From: an uncultured Campylobacter sp.
GTDB lineage: Bacteria; Campylobacterota; Campylobacteria; Campylobacterales; Campylobacteraceae
Direction of reading: 5' to 3'
DNA length: 64,000 nt
Assembly: GCF_963518785.1 (NCBI RefSeq)
Contig: NZ_CAUQKJ010000011.1
Span: forward strand, 1 to 64,000
Part shown: one piece after another, positions 17,351-27,590 of the stretch
Position numbering within the stretch: the stretch's first letter is position 1
How the letters are laid out: each line of letters starts with the position of its first letter
Program-made: the position numbers and the translations under genes
The notes under the pieces: generated by a model
The model's database searches: none
Told to the model about the DNA's origin: nothing
What the model saw: only the letters and a program-made list of their open reading frames with translations

Positions 17351-17463
17351 AATTTTAAATTTTTATCTTAGATTGGAGATAGCTCAAGGTTTTTAACTTA
17401 ATTGATCGAAATTTTAAAATTTCGATCGCTTGGCTTGAAATCACCGATCGGAAAGGAGACCTA
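17351..17463 (+). promoter_or_regulatory. Leader of rplJ with perfect palindrome
   Basis: The 113-base gap between rplA and rplJ holds a perfect 24-base palindrome at 17404-17427 (GATCGAAATTTT and its complement) without a following U-run. It lies where the L10-L12 autoregulatory leader occurs in other bacteria. A GGAAAGGAG ribosome-binding site follows. L10 binding is inferred from position only. Confidence 0.4.
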
Positions 17464-17943
17464 ATGACGAGAGACGAAAAATCAAAGATAGTAGCGGAGC
17501 TTGGCGAGGCTTTCAAAGCTAGCGAAGCTATAGTAATTTCCGATTTTAAAGGCCTTAGCGTTAAGCAGCTTGAAGATCTTCGAAATAGCGCGCGCGAAGC
17601 GGGCGTAAAGGTTCGAGTTATCAAAAACACCCTAGCCAATATCGCATTAAAAAATGCCGAAAAAAACGGACTTAGCTTTAAAGATACCAATATCTTCTTA
17701 TGGGGCGAGCAGCTTTCTGTATGTAAAGTAGCGGCTAAATTTGAAGAGAAAAATGAAATTTTTAAGCTTAAGACCGCTCATATCGATGGGGAAGTAGCCG
17801 GCATAGATAAGGTTAGAGCGCTTTCGAAGATGCCTTCGAGAGACGAGCTTATCGCGATGTTACTTCAAGTATGGAATGCGCCGATTCAAAATTTTACGAT
17901 CGGCCTCAATGCGCTTAAGCAGAAAAAAGAAGCTAGCGCTTAA
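17464..17943 (+). CDS. rplJ: 50S ribosomal protein L10
   Basis: 159 residues. It anchors L7/L12 dimers to the large subunit. The N-terminal rRNA-binding domain contains SDFKGLSVKQLEDLRNSAR and VIKNTLANIAL; the C-terminal helix that binds L12 ends NFTIGLNALKQKKEASA. It precedes rplL by 20 bases. Confidence 0.97.
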   Translation: MTRDEKSKIVAELGEAFKASEAIVISDFKGLSVKQLEDLRNSAREAGVKVRVIKNTLANIALKNAEKNGLSFKDTNIFLWGEQLSVCKVAAKFEEKNEIFKLKTAHIDGEVAGIDKVRALSKMPSRDELIAMLLQVWNAPIQNFTIGLNALKQKKEASA

Positions 17944-17963
17944 TTAAAATTTAGGAGAATAAA

Positions 17964-18344
17964 ATGGCAATTTCAAAAGAAGATGTTTTAGAGTATATCT
18001 CTAATCTTTCGGTGCTAGAGCTTAGCGAACTAGTTAAAGAATTCGAAGAAAAATTCGGCGTAAGCGCAGCTCCGGTTATGGTGGCTGGCGGCGCAGGTGC
18101 AGGCGGCGCAGGTGCGGCAGCGGCTGAAGAGAAAACGGAATTCGATGTCGTATTGCTTGATGCGGGCGATAAGAAGATCAACGTAATCAAGGTTGTTCGC
18201 GCCTTAACGGGTCTTGGTCTAAAAGAAGCCAAAGACGCTACCGAGGCTACTCCGTCCGTTCTTAAAGAGGGACTTAACAAAGAAGACGCCGAGAAGGCTA
18301 AAAAAGAGCTTGAAGAAGCAGGCGCTAAAGTCGAACTCAAATAA
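17964..18344 (+). CDS. rplL: 50S ribosomal protein L7/L12
   Basis: 126 residues. N-terminal dimerisation domain (EDVLEYISNLSVLELSELVKEFEEKFGV), an Ala/Gly-rich hinge near residues 37-53, and the C-terminal factor-binding domain (KTEFDVVLLDAGDKKINVIKVVR ... GLKEAKD). It recruits translation GTPases. A TTAGGAG ribosome-binding site precedes the ATG. Confidence 0.98.
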   Translation: MAISKEDVLEYISNLSVLELSELVKEFEEKFGVSAAPVMVAGGAGAGGAGAAAAEEKTEFDVVLLDAGDKKINVIKVVRALTGLGLKEAKDATEATPSVLKEGLNKEDAEKAKKELEEAGAKVELK

Positions 18345-18347
18345 ATC

Positions 18348-18410
18348 GCGAAATTTTAAAATTTCGCATACAAATGTGTGCCGGTGCGCTGCATCGGCAC
18401 TTCTTTCTTT
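18348..18410 (+). terminator. Attenuator between rplL and rpoB
   Basis: Two hairpins lie in the 90-base gap. The first (18348-18367) is a perfect 20-base palindrome of the GCGAAATTTT type. The second pairs GTGCCGGTGC (18378-18387) with GCATCGGCAC (18391-18400) around a three-base loop and is followed by TTCTTTCTTT. This fits the partial terminator that sets the ribosomal protein to polymerase ratio in other bacteria. Confidence 0.65.
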
Positions 18411-18434
18411 AAAATACAACTACGAGGTAGTGGA

Positions 18435-21400
18435 ATGTTAAACAGCCTATATTCAGGAAATCGTCTTAGAGTGGATTTTTCAAAGGTTCCCAAAGACATC
18501 GAAATTCCGAATTTATTACAACTACAAAAGAAAAGTTTTGATCATTTTTTAAATCTTGATAACTCGGGTGGAGAAAGCGGCATAGAGAAGGTTTTCAAAG
18601 CCATTTTTCCTATCCACGACGCACAGAATAGACTAAGTATCGAGTATGTAAGTAGCGAAATTTCAAAGCCAAAGTATTCGATTAGAGAATGCATGGAAAG
18701 AGGGCTTACTTATTCGGTAAATTTAAAGATGAAGCTACGTTTGCTAGTGCATGAGCGCGATGAAAAGACGGGCAAAAAAATCGGCGTAAAAGAGATCAAA
18801 GAGCAAGATATATTCATTCGCGACATTCCTCTAATGACCGATAGAATTTCATTTATCATAAACGGCGTAGAGCGCGTAGTCGTAAATCAGCTGCACAGAA
18901 GCCCGGGCGTAATCTTCAAAGAGGAAGAGAGCCCGACGGTTCTAAATAAACTCATCTATACCGCTCAAATAATACCAGATCGCGGCAGCTGGCTATACTT
19001 CGAGTACGACGTAAAAGACGTACTATACGTGCGCATAAATAAAAGGCGCAAGGTTCCGATCACGATCCTATTTCGCGCACTCGGTTACAAAAAACAAGAC
19101 ATTATAAAATTATTTTATCCTATTAAGACGATCTATATCAAAAAAGGAAAATTCCTAACCGATTTCGATCCGAAAGAATACGCGGGCAGGCTCGATTACG
19201 ACATTATAAACGAAAAGGGCGAGGTGCTTCATCAAGCAAGCAAGCGCCTAACATCCAAAAAAGCGGAGAAGCTGGCGGAGGACGGACTAAAACTCATCGA
19301 GTATCCGGCTGAAATTTTAGCCGAGCGCTATCTAGCGGACGCCATCGTCGATAAAAACAGCGGCGAAGTGCTTTTTGATTCGCTAACCGCGCTTGATGAG
19401 GGCAAGCTAGCCAAGATCGCTAACACAGAGAAAAAATTTACGATCGCTAACGACCTAGCTAGCGGCGTAGATACTTCAATCATAAATTCCTTCATCCAAG
19501 ACGCCGACGCGCTTAAGCTCTTGCAACAAAGCGAGGGCATAGACGACGAGAACGATCTAGCTGCGATTAGAATTTACAAAGTTATGCGCCCGGGTGAGCC
19601 GGTGGTAAAAGAGGCGGCAAAGAGCTTCGTAAACGATCTGTTTTTCAACCCTGAGCGCTACGATCTAACCAAAGTAGGTCGTATGAAAATGAATCACAAA
19701 CTAGGCATCGAAGCGCCGGAGTACGTAACCGTACTAACCAGCGAGGATATTATCAAGACGGCGAAATATTTAATTAGAGTTAAAAACGGCGACGGCTTCA
19801 TCGACGATCGCGATAATCTCGGCAATCGTCGTATTCGCTCGATTGGCGAGCTTTTGGCAAATGAGATGCACCTTGGATTTATCAAGGTTCAAAAGGCGAT
19901 CAAAGATAAATTTACCGGCATTAGCGGAAATTTAGACGAGCTTATGCCGTATGATTTCGTAAACCCTAAAATCATCACCACTACGCTTATGGAATTTTTC
20001 ACCGGCGGTCAGCTAAGCCAGTTTATGGATCAGACCAATCCGCTTAGCGAGGTCACGCATAAGCGCCGTCTATCTGCGCTGGGCGAGGGCGGTTTAGTTA
20101 AAGAGCGCGCCGGCTTTGAGGTGCGCGACGTCCATCCTACGCACTATGGTAGAATTTGCCCTATCGAGACCCCGGAGGGTCAAAATATCGGTCTTATTAA
20201 CACCTTGGCGACCTATGCGAAGGTAAATGATCTAGGCTTCGTCGAAGCTCCGTATAAAAAGGTCGTAAACGGAAAGGTCACCGACGAGATCGTATATCTT
20301 ACCGCTACGCAAGAAGAGGGGCTCGTAATCGCTCCTGCGTCCGCTAAATTGGACGAAGAGGGCAATATTGTAGAAGAGCTTTTGGAGGTTAGAAAAGACG
20401 GCGAAAATATTATGGCTAAACGCGAGGATATTTCGCTGATAGACCTTTGCTCCGGTATGGTCGCGGGCGTAGCGGCGTCGCTGATTCCGTTTTTGGAGCA
20501 CGACGATGCTAACCGCGCGCTTATGGGCTCGAACATGCAGCGCCAAGCCGTACCGCTTCTACACTCTACCGCTCCTATCGTCGGAACGGGCATGGAGGCG
20601 ATCATCGCGCGCGATTCGTGGGAAGCGATCAAAGCCGGTCGCGACGGTGTCGTAGAAAAGGTCGATAATAAAAACATATTCATTTTGGGCGAAGACGAAA
20701 AAGGTCCGTTTATCGATCACTATTCGATGGAGAAAAATTTACGCACCAACCAAAACACTACCTTTTCGCAGCGCCCGATCGTGCGCAAAGGCGACGTTAT
20801 AAAAGCCGGTCAAATCATAGCCGACGGTCCTAGCATGGACGGCGGCGAGCTTGCGATCGGCAAAAACGCCCTCATAGCTTTCATGCCGTGGCATGGTTAC
20901 AATTACGAAGACGCCGTCGTCATGAGCGAAAAGATGATCCGCGCCGACGAATACACCAGCGTGCATGTTTATGAAAAAGAGATCGAGGCTAGAGAGCTTA
21001 AAGACGGCGTGGAGGAGATCACGCGCGACATCCCTAATATCAAAGAGGAGGAGCTTGCCCACCTCGATGATAGCGGTATCGTAAAGATCGGTACTCACGT
21101 CAAACCGGGCATGATCTTGGTGGGCAAGGTAACTCCGAAGGGCGAGGTTAAACCGACGCCTGAAGAGAGGCTTTTACGCGCAATTTTTGGCGAGAAGGCG
21201 GGACATGTGGTAAATAAATCTCTCTATGCTACCGCTTCGATGGAAGGCGTGGTAATCGACGTTAAAATTTTTACCAAAAAGGGCTATGAGAAAGATCCGC
21301 GCACGAACAAAGCCTATGAGGATGAAAAAACCGAGCTCGAAAGGGAGCATCACGACAGGCTTTTGATGCTCGATCGCGAAGAGATGCTAAAGGTAGTGGC

Positions 21401-22571
21401 GCTACTTTCTAAAAGCGCTTTACAAAGCGATCAAAGCCTCAATAAAAAAGATTATAAAAAGGGCGATAAGGTTAAAAAAGAGGAGCTTGAAAGCTCCAAC
21501 CGCTTTACGTTAAATTCCTTCGTCAAGGCTTATTCTAAAGCTGTTCAGAAGGAATACGAGGAGCTAAAAAACCATTTCCAAAACGAGAAGCGTAAGCTCA
21601 AAGAGGAGCATGACGAAAAGATCGAAATTTTAGAAAAAGACGATATCTTGCCAAGCGGTGTCGTTAAGCTCGTAAAGGTCTATATCGCGACTAAGCGCAA
21701 GCTAAAAGTGGGCGATAAGATGGCGGGTCGCCACGGAAATAAGGGTATCGTTTCAAATATCGTCCCTGAGGTCGATATGCCGTATCTGCCTAGCGGGCAG
21801 CGCGTGGATATCGTGCTAAATCCTCTCGGCGTTCCAAGTCGTATGAATATCGGTCAGATAATGGAGAGCCACTTGGGTCTTGTGGGTTGGCGCTTAGGCG
21901 AGCAGATCGCTAAAATTTTAGAGGAGAAAACGGGTGAATGGATAAAAACCCTTCGCACCAAAATGATTGAGATCGCAGGCGTTTCCAAACTAATGCAGGC
22001 TAAAAAAACGCTTGAGAAGATCAGCGACGAGGATCTTTTAAAATACGCTAGAGACTGGGCTAAGGGCGTTAGATTTTCCGCTCCGATATTTGAGGGTATC
22101 GTGCCGGAGGATTTCAAAAAGCTATTTGAGATGGCGGGCATCGATCAGGACGGCAAGACCGAGCTTTACGACGGTCGCACCGGCGAAAAGATCAAAGAGC
22201 GCGTAAACGTGGGCTGCATGTATTATCTCAAGCTGCACCACCTAGTCGATGAGAAGGTTCACGCAAGAAGCACCGGTCCTTACAGCCTAGTTACGCAGCA
22301 GCCGGTCGGCGGCAAGGCGCTATTCGGCGGTCAAAGATTCGGCGAGATGGAAGTTTGGGCTCTGGAGGCATACGGCGCGGCATATACGCTTCGCGAGATG
22401 CTAACGATCAAATCCGACGACGTCGACGGACGCTTGGCTGCGTATAAGGCGCTGACAAAAGGCGAAAACGTTCCGTCTACCGGAATTCCTGAGACATTTT
22501 TTGTTTTAACAAACGAGCTTAAATCGCTTGCTCTAGACGTTGAAATTTACGAGAATGGAGAGAATAAATGA
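18435..22571 (+). CDS. rpoB: RNA polymerase beta subunit
   Basis: 1378 residues from the ATG at 18435, after GAGG; this is the Campylobacter length, and the MLNSLYSGNRLRVDFSK start matches the family. The rifampicin region LSQFMDQTNPLSEVTHKRRL is wild type, with no known resistance change in it. It overlaps rpoC by four bases (ATGA). In this phylum, beta and beta-prime are separate in Campylobacter (fused in Helicobacter). Confidence 0.99.
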   Translation: MLNSLYSGNRLRVDFSKVPKDIEIPNLLQLQKKSFDHFLNLDNSGGESGIEKVFKAIFPIHDAQNRLSIEYVSSEISKPKYSIRECMERGLTYSVNLKMKLRLLVHERDEKTGKKIGVKEIKEQDIFIRDIPLMTDRISFIINGVERVVVNQLHRSPGVIFKEEESPTVLNKLIYTAQIIPDRGSWLYFEYDVKDVLYVRINKRRKVPITILFRALGYKKQDIIKLFYPIKTIYIKKGKFLTDFDPKEYAGRLDYDIINEKGEVLHQASKRLTSKKAEKLAEDGLKLIEYPAEILAERYLADAIVDKNSGEVLFDSLTALDEGKLAKIANTEKKFTIANDLASGVDTSIINSFIQDADALKLLQQSEGIDDENDLAAIRIYKVMRPGEPVVKEAAKSFVNDLFFNPERYDLTKVGRMKMNHKLGIEAPEYVTVLTSEDIIKTAKYLIRVKNGDGFIDDRDNLGNRRIRSIGELLANEMHLGFIKVQKAIKDKFTGISGNLDELMPYDFVNPKIITTTLMEFFTGGQLSQFMDQTNPLSEVTHKRRLSALGEGGLVKERAGFEVRDVHPTHYGRICPIETPEGQNIGLINTLATYAKVNDLGFVEAPYKKVVNGKVTDEIVYLTATQEEGLVIAPASAKLDEEGNIVEELLEVRKDGENIMAKREDISLIDLCSGMVAGVAASLIPFLEHDDANRALMGSNMQRQAVPLLHSTAPIVGTGMEAIIARDSWEAIKAGRDGVVEKVDNKNIFILGEDEKGPFIDHYSMEKNLRTNQNTTFSQRPIVRKGDVIKAGQIIADGPSMDGGELAIGKNALIAFMPWHGYNYEDAVVMSEKMIRADEYTSVHVYEKEIEARELKDGVEEITRDIPNIKEEELAHLDDSGIVKIGTHVKPGMILVGKVTPKGEVKPTPEERLLRAIFGEKAGHVVNKSLYATASMEGVVIDVKIFTKKGYEKDPRTNKAYEDEKTELEREHHDRLLMLDREEMLKVVALLSKSALQSDQSLNKKDYKKGDKVKKEELESSNRFTLNSFVKAYSKAVQKEYEELKNHFQNEKRKLKEEHDEKIEILEKDDILPSGVVKLVKVYIATKRKLKVGDKMAGRHGNKGIVSNIVPEVDMPYLPSGQRVDIVLNPLGVPSRMNIGQIMESHLGLVGWRLGEQIAKILEEKTGEWIKTLRTKMIEIAGVSKLMQAKKTLEKISDEDLLKYARDWAKGVRFSAPIFEGIVPEDFKKLFEMAGIDQDGKTELYDGRTGEKIKERVNVGCMYYLKLHHLVDEKVHARSTGPYSLVTQQPVGGKALFGGQRFGEMEVWALEAYGAAYTLREMLTIKSDDVDGRLAAYKALTKGENVPSTGIPETFFVLTNELKSLALDVEIYENGENK

Positions 22572-25500
22572 GCGATAATTCAAATTTAGAAAGAATAGAA
22601 ATAAAAGAGGACGCCAGAGTCCACGACTTCGACGCGTTTGCAATCAGGCTTGCTAGTCCCGAGCAGATCAAGGCTTGGAGCCACGGCGAGGTCAAAAAGC
22701 CCGAAACCATCAATTACCGCACGCTCAAGCCGGAACGCGACGGTCTATTTTGCGCTAAAATTTTCGGTCCAGTAAGAGATTATGAGTGCATCTGCGGCAA
22801 ATATAAGAAGATGCGCTACAAAGGCTGGAAGTGCGAAAAATGTGGCGTCGAGATCACGAGCTCGAAGGTTCGCCGCACTAGAATGGGGCATATCGAGCTG
22901 GTAACGCCGGTGGCGCATATTTGGTACGTAAATTCCTTGCCTAGCCGCATAGGTACGCTTCTAAATATCAAGATGAAAGATCTTGAGCGCGTGCTTTACT
23001 ACGAGGCGTATATCGTAGAAAGTGCAGGCGAGGCATTTTACGACAACGAAAATTCTAAAAAGGTCGAAAAATACGACGTTTTAAACGAAGAGCAGTACCA
23101 GAGCCTAAAAGAGCGCTTTTCGCAGACGGGCTTCGTCGCTAAAATGGGCGGTCAGGTAATTCGCGATATGCTAGCTGAGCTTGATTTGGTAGAAATTTTA
23201 AATTCTTTGAAGGAGGAGATGGCTAATACAAACTCCGAAGCGAAGAAAAAAACTATCGTCAAGCGTCTAAAGGTCGTCGAGAGCTTTTTAAATTCCGGCA
23301 ATAAGCCCGAGTGGATGATGATTACAAATCTTCCCGTGCTACCTGCCGATCTACGCCCGCTTGTAAGCCTTGAGGGCGGAAAATTTGCGGTTTCGGACGT
23401 AAACGATCTATATCGACGCGTCATAAATCGAAATTCTAGACTTAAAAGGCTGATGGAGCTCGACGCACCCGAGATCATCATCCGCAACGAAAAACGAATG
23501 CTTCAAGAGGCGGTGGACGCACTTTTTGACAATGGACGTCGCGCCAATGCCGTAAAAGGCGCTAATAAGCGACCGCTTAAATCTCTAAGCGAGATCATTA
23601 AAGGCAAGCAAGGTCGCTTCCGTCAAAATTTGCTCGGCAAGCGTGTGGATTTTTCGGGTCGCTCCGTCATCGTTGTAGGTCCAAATTTACGCATGGATCA
23701 GTGCGGTCTGCCTAAGACGATGGCGCTTGAGTTATTCAAGCCGCATCTAATCGCTCGCCTTCAAGAGAAGGGCTATGCAACGACCGTTAAGCAGGCTAAA
23801 AAGATGATCGAAAATAGGATCAATGAAGTTTGGGAGTGCTTGGAGGAGGTCGTTAAAGATCACCCGGTTATGCTAAACCGCGCGCCGACGCTTCATAAGA
23901 TGTCTATTCAGGCGTTTCATCCCGTGCTCGTCGAGGGCAAGGCGATCAGGCTGCATCCGTTAGTCTGCGCCGCGTTTAACGCGGACTTCGACGGCGATCA
24001 GATGGCGGTGCACGTGCCGCTTAGTCAAGAGGCGATTGCAGAGTGCAAAATTTTAATGCTTAGCTCGATGAACATCTTACTTCCTGCGAGCGGAAAGCCT
24101 GTCGCAGTGCCTAGCCAGGATATGGTTTTAGGAATTTATTATCTAAGCCTCGAAAAGCCGGGCGCAAAGGGAACGAATAAAATTTTTGCAAACGTCGATG
24201 AGGTAATGCTCGCCGTGGAAGCAAACGCTCTAGACATTCACGCTAAAATCAAAACGATGATCGATCGCCGCATTATCTTTACGACCGCGGGCCGCTTGAT
24301 CATCAAATCGATCCTGCCTAACTTTATTCCAGATCATCTTTGGAATAAGATCATGAAGAAAAAGGATATCGCCGAGCTTGTCGATTATGTCTATAAAAAC
24401 GGCGGCCTTGAGATAAGCGCGGAATTTTTGGATAATCTTAAAAATTTAGGCTTTGAATCCGCTACTAAAGCGGGTGTATCGATCTCCGTTTCGGACATCA
24501 TAGTGCCGAAGTCCAAAGCAAGCCTCGTCGAAGAGGCTAAAAAGCAGGTCAGAGAGGTTCAGAACCAATACGGCGCGGGCTTGCTAACCGACGGCGAGCG
24601 CTATAATAAAACGATCGATATCTGGACCAGCACCAGCAAGAAGCTAGCCGATGAGATGATGAAGATGATGGAGAAGGATAAGGACGGCTTTAACTCGATT
24701 TATATGATGGCCGATAGCGGCGCGCGAGGTAGCGCGGAGCAGATCAAGCAGCTAGCGGGTATGAGAGGCCTGATGAGTAAGCCGGACGGCTCGATTATCG
24801 AGACGCCGATCACTTCAAATTTTAGAGAGGGTCTAAACGTAAATGAGTACTTCATCTCGACCCACGGCGCGCGTAAGGGTCTTGCCGATACTGCGCTTAA
24901 GACCGCAAACGCGGGCTATCTAACGCGCAAGCTGATCGACGTCGCACAAAACGTCAGAGTTACGATGCACGACTGCGGCACGCACGAGGGCATCGAGGTT
25001 ACTGAGATCGTAGAAAACGGAACGCAAATAGAAAGCTTAGCCGATAGGATTATGGGTAGGGTGCTAAGCTCGGATGTGATTGATCCGGTGTCGAATGAAA
25101 TTTTATTTACTGAAGGCACGCTTCTAGGCGTTAATGAGGTACGCACCATAGTCGATGCAGGCATCAAATCCGTAAGCATCCGCACGCCTATTACGTGCAA
25201 GGCTGAAAAAGGGGTTTGCGCGAAGTGCTACGGCGTAAATTTGGGCGAGGGCAAGCTGGTAAAACCGGGTGAAGCGGTCGGTATCATCTCTGCGCAATCC
25301 ATTGGTGAGCCTGGTACGCAGCTTACGCTACGAACCTTCCACGCCGGCGGTACCGCATCTACCGAGCAGCAAGATCGTCAAGTAATCGCCGATAAAGAGG
25401 GCTTTATCAGATACTACAACGTCAAGACCTATGAAAACGGCGGCAAAAATATCGTGATGAACCGCAGAAACGCTGCGGTACTTTTGGTCGAGCCTAAGAT

Positions 25501-27082
25501 CAAAGCTCCAATTACCGGCAAGGTAAGTATCGATATAACTCACGACGACGTAAATATAACGCTAAAGGGCAAGAAGGAAGAATTTAAATATACCATCCGA
25601 CGCCACGATCTAGCCAAGCCTACCGAGCTTGCGGGCGTAAGCGGCAAGGTAGAGGGGAAATTCTACATCGTTTTCAAAGACGGCGAAACCGTTGGGGAAA
25701 ATGATAGTTTAGTAGAGGTTATAAAAGAAGACTGGAATATCCCTACTCGAATTCCGTTTGCCAGCGAACTTCGCGTCAAAGACGGTGAGCCGGTAACCCA
25801 AAAGATCAAAGCGGGAGCAAATGGTACGCTTAAGTATTTCATCCTAAAGGGCGATTATTTAGAGAGGTTAAGAGATATCAAAAAAGGTCATGTCGTAAGC
25901 GAGAAGGGCATGTACGTAGTCATCTCCGATGACAACGGCAGAGAGGCGATCCGCCACTATATACCGCGCGAATCTGTCATTACCTATGATGATAATAGCG
26001 TCGTAAAAAGCGATGATCTTATAGCCAAGCCTAAAAAAGACGATCGCTTGATTATCGCTGAGTGGGATCCGTATTCTATCCCGGTAGCAGCAGAGTGCGA
26101 GGGTAAGATCGGCTTTGAGGATATCGAGCCTGGATACACCGCTACGGAGCAATATGACGAGACTACCGGTCAGAGTCGTTTGGTTATCAACGAGTACCTA
26201 CCTCAGGGCGTTAAACCGGCCATCGTCGTTACTCCTAGCAAGGGAGAGCCTATCAAATATAATCTAGGACCGAAGACCGCGATTTTTACAAATAAGGGCG
26301 ATCAGGTAGCGATTGCGGATATTTTGGCTAGGACGCCGAAAGCTGCTGCGAAATCAAAAGATATCACTGGCGGTTTGCCGCGCGTATCAGAGCTATTTGA
26401 GGCACGCCGTCCAAAAAATACCGCGATCATCGCGGACATCGACGGCACCGTTCGCTTCGATAAGGCATTGCGTGCAAAAGAGCGCATTGTAATCGAGGGC
26501 GAGGACGGAACAAGCGCCGAGTATCTGATCGATAAAAGCCGCCAGATCCAAGTGCGAAATGGCGAGTTCGTCCACGCAGGCGAGAAGCTTACCGACGGAG
26601 TTATCAGCTCGCACGACGTGCTTAGAATTTTAGGCGAAAAGGCGCTGCATTATTATTTGATAAGCGAAATTCAACAGGTTTATCGCTCTCAAGGCGTCGT
26701 TATCAGCGATAAGCATATCGAGATCATCGTATCTCAGATGCTCCGCCAGGTTCGAATCGTCGATAGTGGCGATACTCAGCTAATCGTCGGCGATCTGATT
26801 AGCCGCCGCAGATTTAGAGAAGAAAACGAGCGCATTATGAAAATTGGTGGCGAGCCTGCGATTGCAGAGTCCGTACTGCTGGGCGTAACTCGTGCAGCTG
26901 TTGGAAGCGATAGCGTCATTTCGGCAGCGTCTTTCCAAGAGACTACGAAGGTTCTAACCGAGGCTAGTATCGCGGGTAAATTTGACCGATTAGAGGACTT
27001 AAAAGAAAACGTCATCCTAGGTCGTATAATCCCTGTGGGAACGGGTCTGTATAAAGATAAGGAAGTTAAACTCAAAAAATAA
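22568..27082 (+). CDS. rpoC: RNA polymerase beta-prime subunit
   Basis: 1504 residues. The N-terminal zinc site is CICGKYKKMRYKGWKCEKC, the catalytic magnesium loop is NADFDGDQMAVH, and a second zinc set lies in CKAEKGVCAKCYG. It pairs with RpoB, with a four-base overlap between the genes. No terminator is obvious after the stop; the DoxX gene starts 36 bases on. Confidence 0.99.
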   Translation: MSDNSNLERIEIKEDARVHDFDAFAIRLASPEQIKAWSHGEVKKPETINYRTLKPERDGLFCAKIFGPVRDYECICGKYKKMRYKGWKCEKCGVEITSSKVRRTRMGHIELVTPVAHIWYVNSLPSRIGTLLNIKMKDLERVLYYEAYIVESAGEAFYDNENSKKVEKYDVLNEEQYQSLKERFSQTGFVAKMGGQVIRDMLAELDLVEILNSLKEEMANTNSEAKKKTIVKRLKVVESFLNSGNKPEWMMITNLPVLPADLRPLVSLEGGKFAVSDVNDLYRRVINRNSRLKRLMELDAPEIIIRNEKRMLQEAVDALFDNGRRANAVKGANKRPLKSLSEIIKGKQGRFRQNLLGKRVDFSGRSVIVVGPNLRMDQCGLPKTMALELFKPHLIARLQEKGYATTVKQAKKMIENRINEVWECLEEVVKDHPVMLNRAPTLHKMSIQAFHPVLVEGKAIRLHPLVCAAFNADFDGDQMAVHVPLSQEAIAECKILMLSSMNILLPASGKPVAVPSQDMVLGIYYLSLEKPGAKGTNKIFANVDEVMLAVEANALDIHAKIKTMIDRRIIFTTAGRLIIKSILPNFIPDHLWNKIMKKKDIAELVDYVYKNGGLEISAEFLDNLKNLGFESATKAGVSISVSDIIVPKSKASLVEEAKKQVREVQNQYGAGLLTDGERYNKTIDIWTSTSKKLADEMMKMMEKDKDGFNSIYMMADSGARGSAEQIKQLAGMRGLMSKPDGSIIETPITSNFREGLNVNEYFISTHGARKGLADTALKTANAGYLTRKLIDVAQNVRVTMHDCGTHEGIEVTEIVENGTQIESLADRIMGRVLSSDVIDPVSNEILFTEGTLLGVNEVRTIVDAGIKSVSIRTPITCKAEKGVCAKCYGVNLGEGKLVKPGEAVGIISAQSIGEPGTQLTLRTFHAGGTASTEQQDRQVIADKEGFIRYYNVKTYENGGKNIVMNRRNAAVLLVEPKIKAPITGKVSIDITHDDVNITLKGKKEEFKYTIRRHDLAKPTELAGVSGKVEGKFYIVFKDGETVGENDSLVEVIKEDWNIPTRIPFASELRVKDGEPVTQKIKAGANGTLKYFILKGDYLERLRDIKKGHVVSEKGMYVVISDDNGREAIRHYIPRESVITYDDNSVVKSDDLIAKPKKDDRLIIAEWDPYSIPVAAECEGKIGFEDIEPGYTATEQYDETTGQSRLVINEYLPQGVKPAIVVTPSKGEPIKYNLGPKTAIFTNKGDQVAIADILARTPKAAAKSKDITGGLPRVSELFEARRPKNTAIIADIDGTVRFDKALRAKERIVIEGEDGTSAEYLIDKSRQIQVRNGEFVHAGEKLTDGVISSHDVLRILGEKALHYYLISEIQQVYRSQGVVISDKHIEIIVSQMLRQVRIVDSGDTQLIVGDLISRRRFREENERIMKIGGEPAIAESVLLGVTRAAVGSDSVISAASFQETTKVLTEASIAGKFDRLEDLKENVILGRIIPVGTGLYKDKEVKLKK

Positions 27083-27117
27083 TTTTGGGCGCAAGCCCTA
27101 AATTTAAAGGATAAAGC

Positions 27118-27507
27118 ATGAATATGATCAACATAAATTTCGGTCTTTTATTTATCAGGTTGGGGCTTGGGGTTTGTCTTTTAATGCACGGAATTTTTAA
27201 GCTTACTCACGGCATAGACGGCGTAAAATCGATGTTGGTAGCCAGAGGAATTCCGGATTTAGTGGCTTACGGCGCATACGTAGGCGAGGTGCTGGCGCCA
27301 GCGATGATAATCATAGGCGTATTTTGCCGTATAGGCGCTCTACTTGTGATCGCAAACGTGCTCATGATAATATATGTCCTACACACTCCGTTGGGCGCGC
27401 TTACCGGCGTGGGCGGATTTGAGCTGGAGATCGTATATCTGTATCTTTCCGCTGCGATCTGCTTAGTGATCTGCGGCGGCGGAGAGTTTGTACTGATTAG
27501 AGATTAA
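27118..27507 (+). CDS. DoxX family membrane protein
   Basis: 129 residues with four hydrophobic helices. The N-terminal LLFIRLGLGVCLLMHGIFKLTHGIDGVKSML is typical of DoxX/DoxD-like proteins, and the GxxxAPAMIIIG turn follows. The family is linked to quinone-dependent thiosulfate or redox reactions in some organisms, but the role here is unknown. An AAAGGATAAAGC ribosome-binding site precedes the ATG. Its place between rpoC and rpsL means it may be carried on the polymerase message. Confidence 0.85.
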   Translation: MNMININFGLLFIRLGLGVCLLMHGIFKLTHGIDGVKSMLVARGIPDLVAYGAYVGEVLAPAMIIIGVFCRIGALLVIANVLMIIYVLHTPLGALTGVGGFELEIVYLYLSAAICLVICGGGEFVLIRD

Positions 27508-27546
27508 AATTTAGTTAAATTTACGTTTCTGTAAGTTTAAACAAAG

Positions 27547-27552
27547 TATAAT
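27547..27552 (+). promoter_or_regulatory. -10 box of the rpsL-rpsG-fusA operon
   Basis: AAGTATAAT ends at 27552, 38 bases before the GTG of rpsL. The T-rich stretch upstream (TTACGTTTCTG) is typical of Campylobacter promoters, which often lack a clear -35. Confidence 0.6.
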
Positions 27553-27590
27553 CCAAATCTTTTTGAATAAATTTTTGTGAAAGGAAAGAT

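Noticed and set aside
19991..20110. Rifampicin-resistance changes in rpoB
   Set aside because: The cluster I region reads as wild type at the classical positions.
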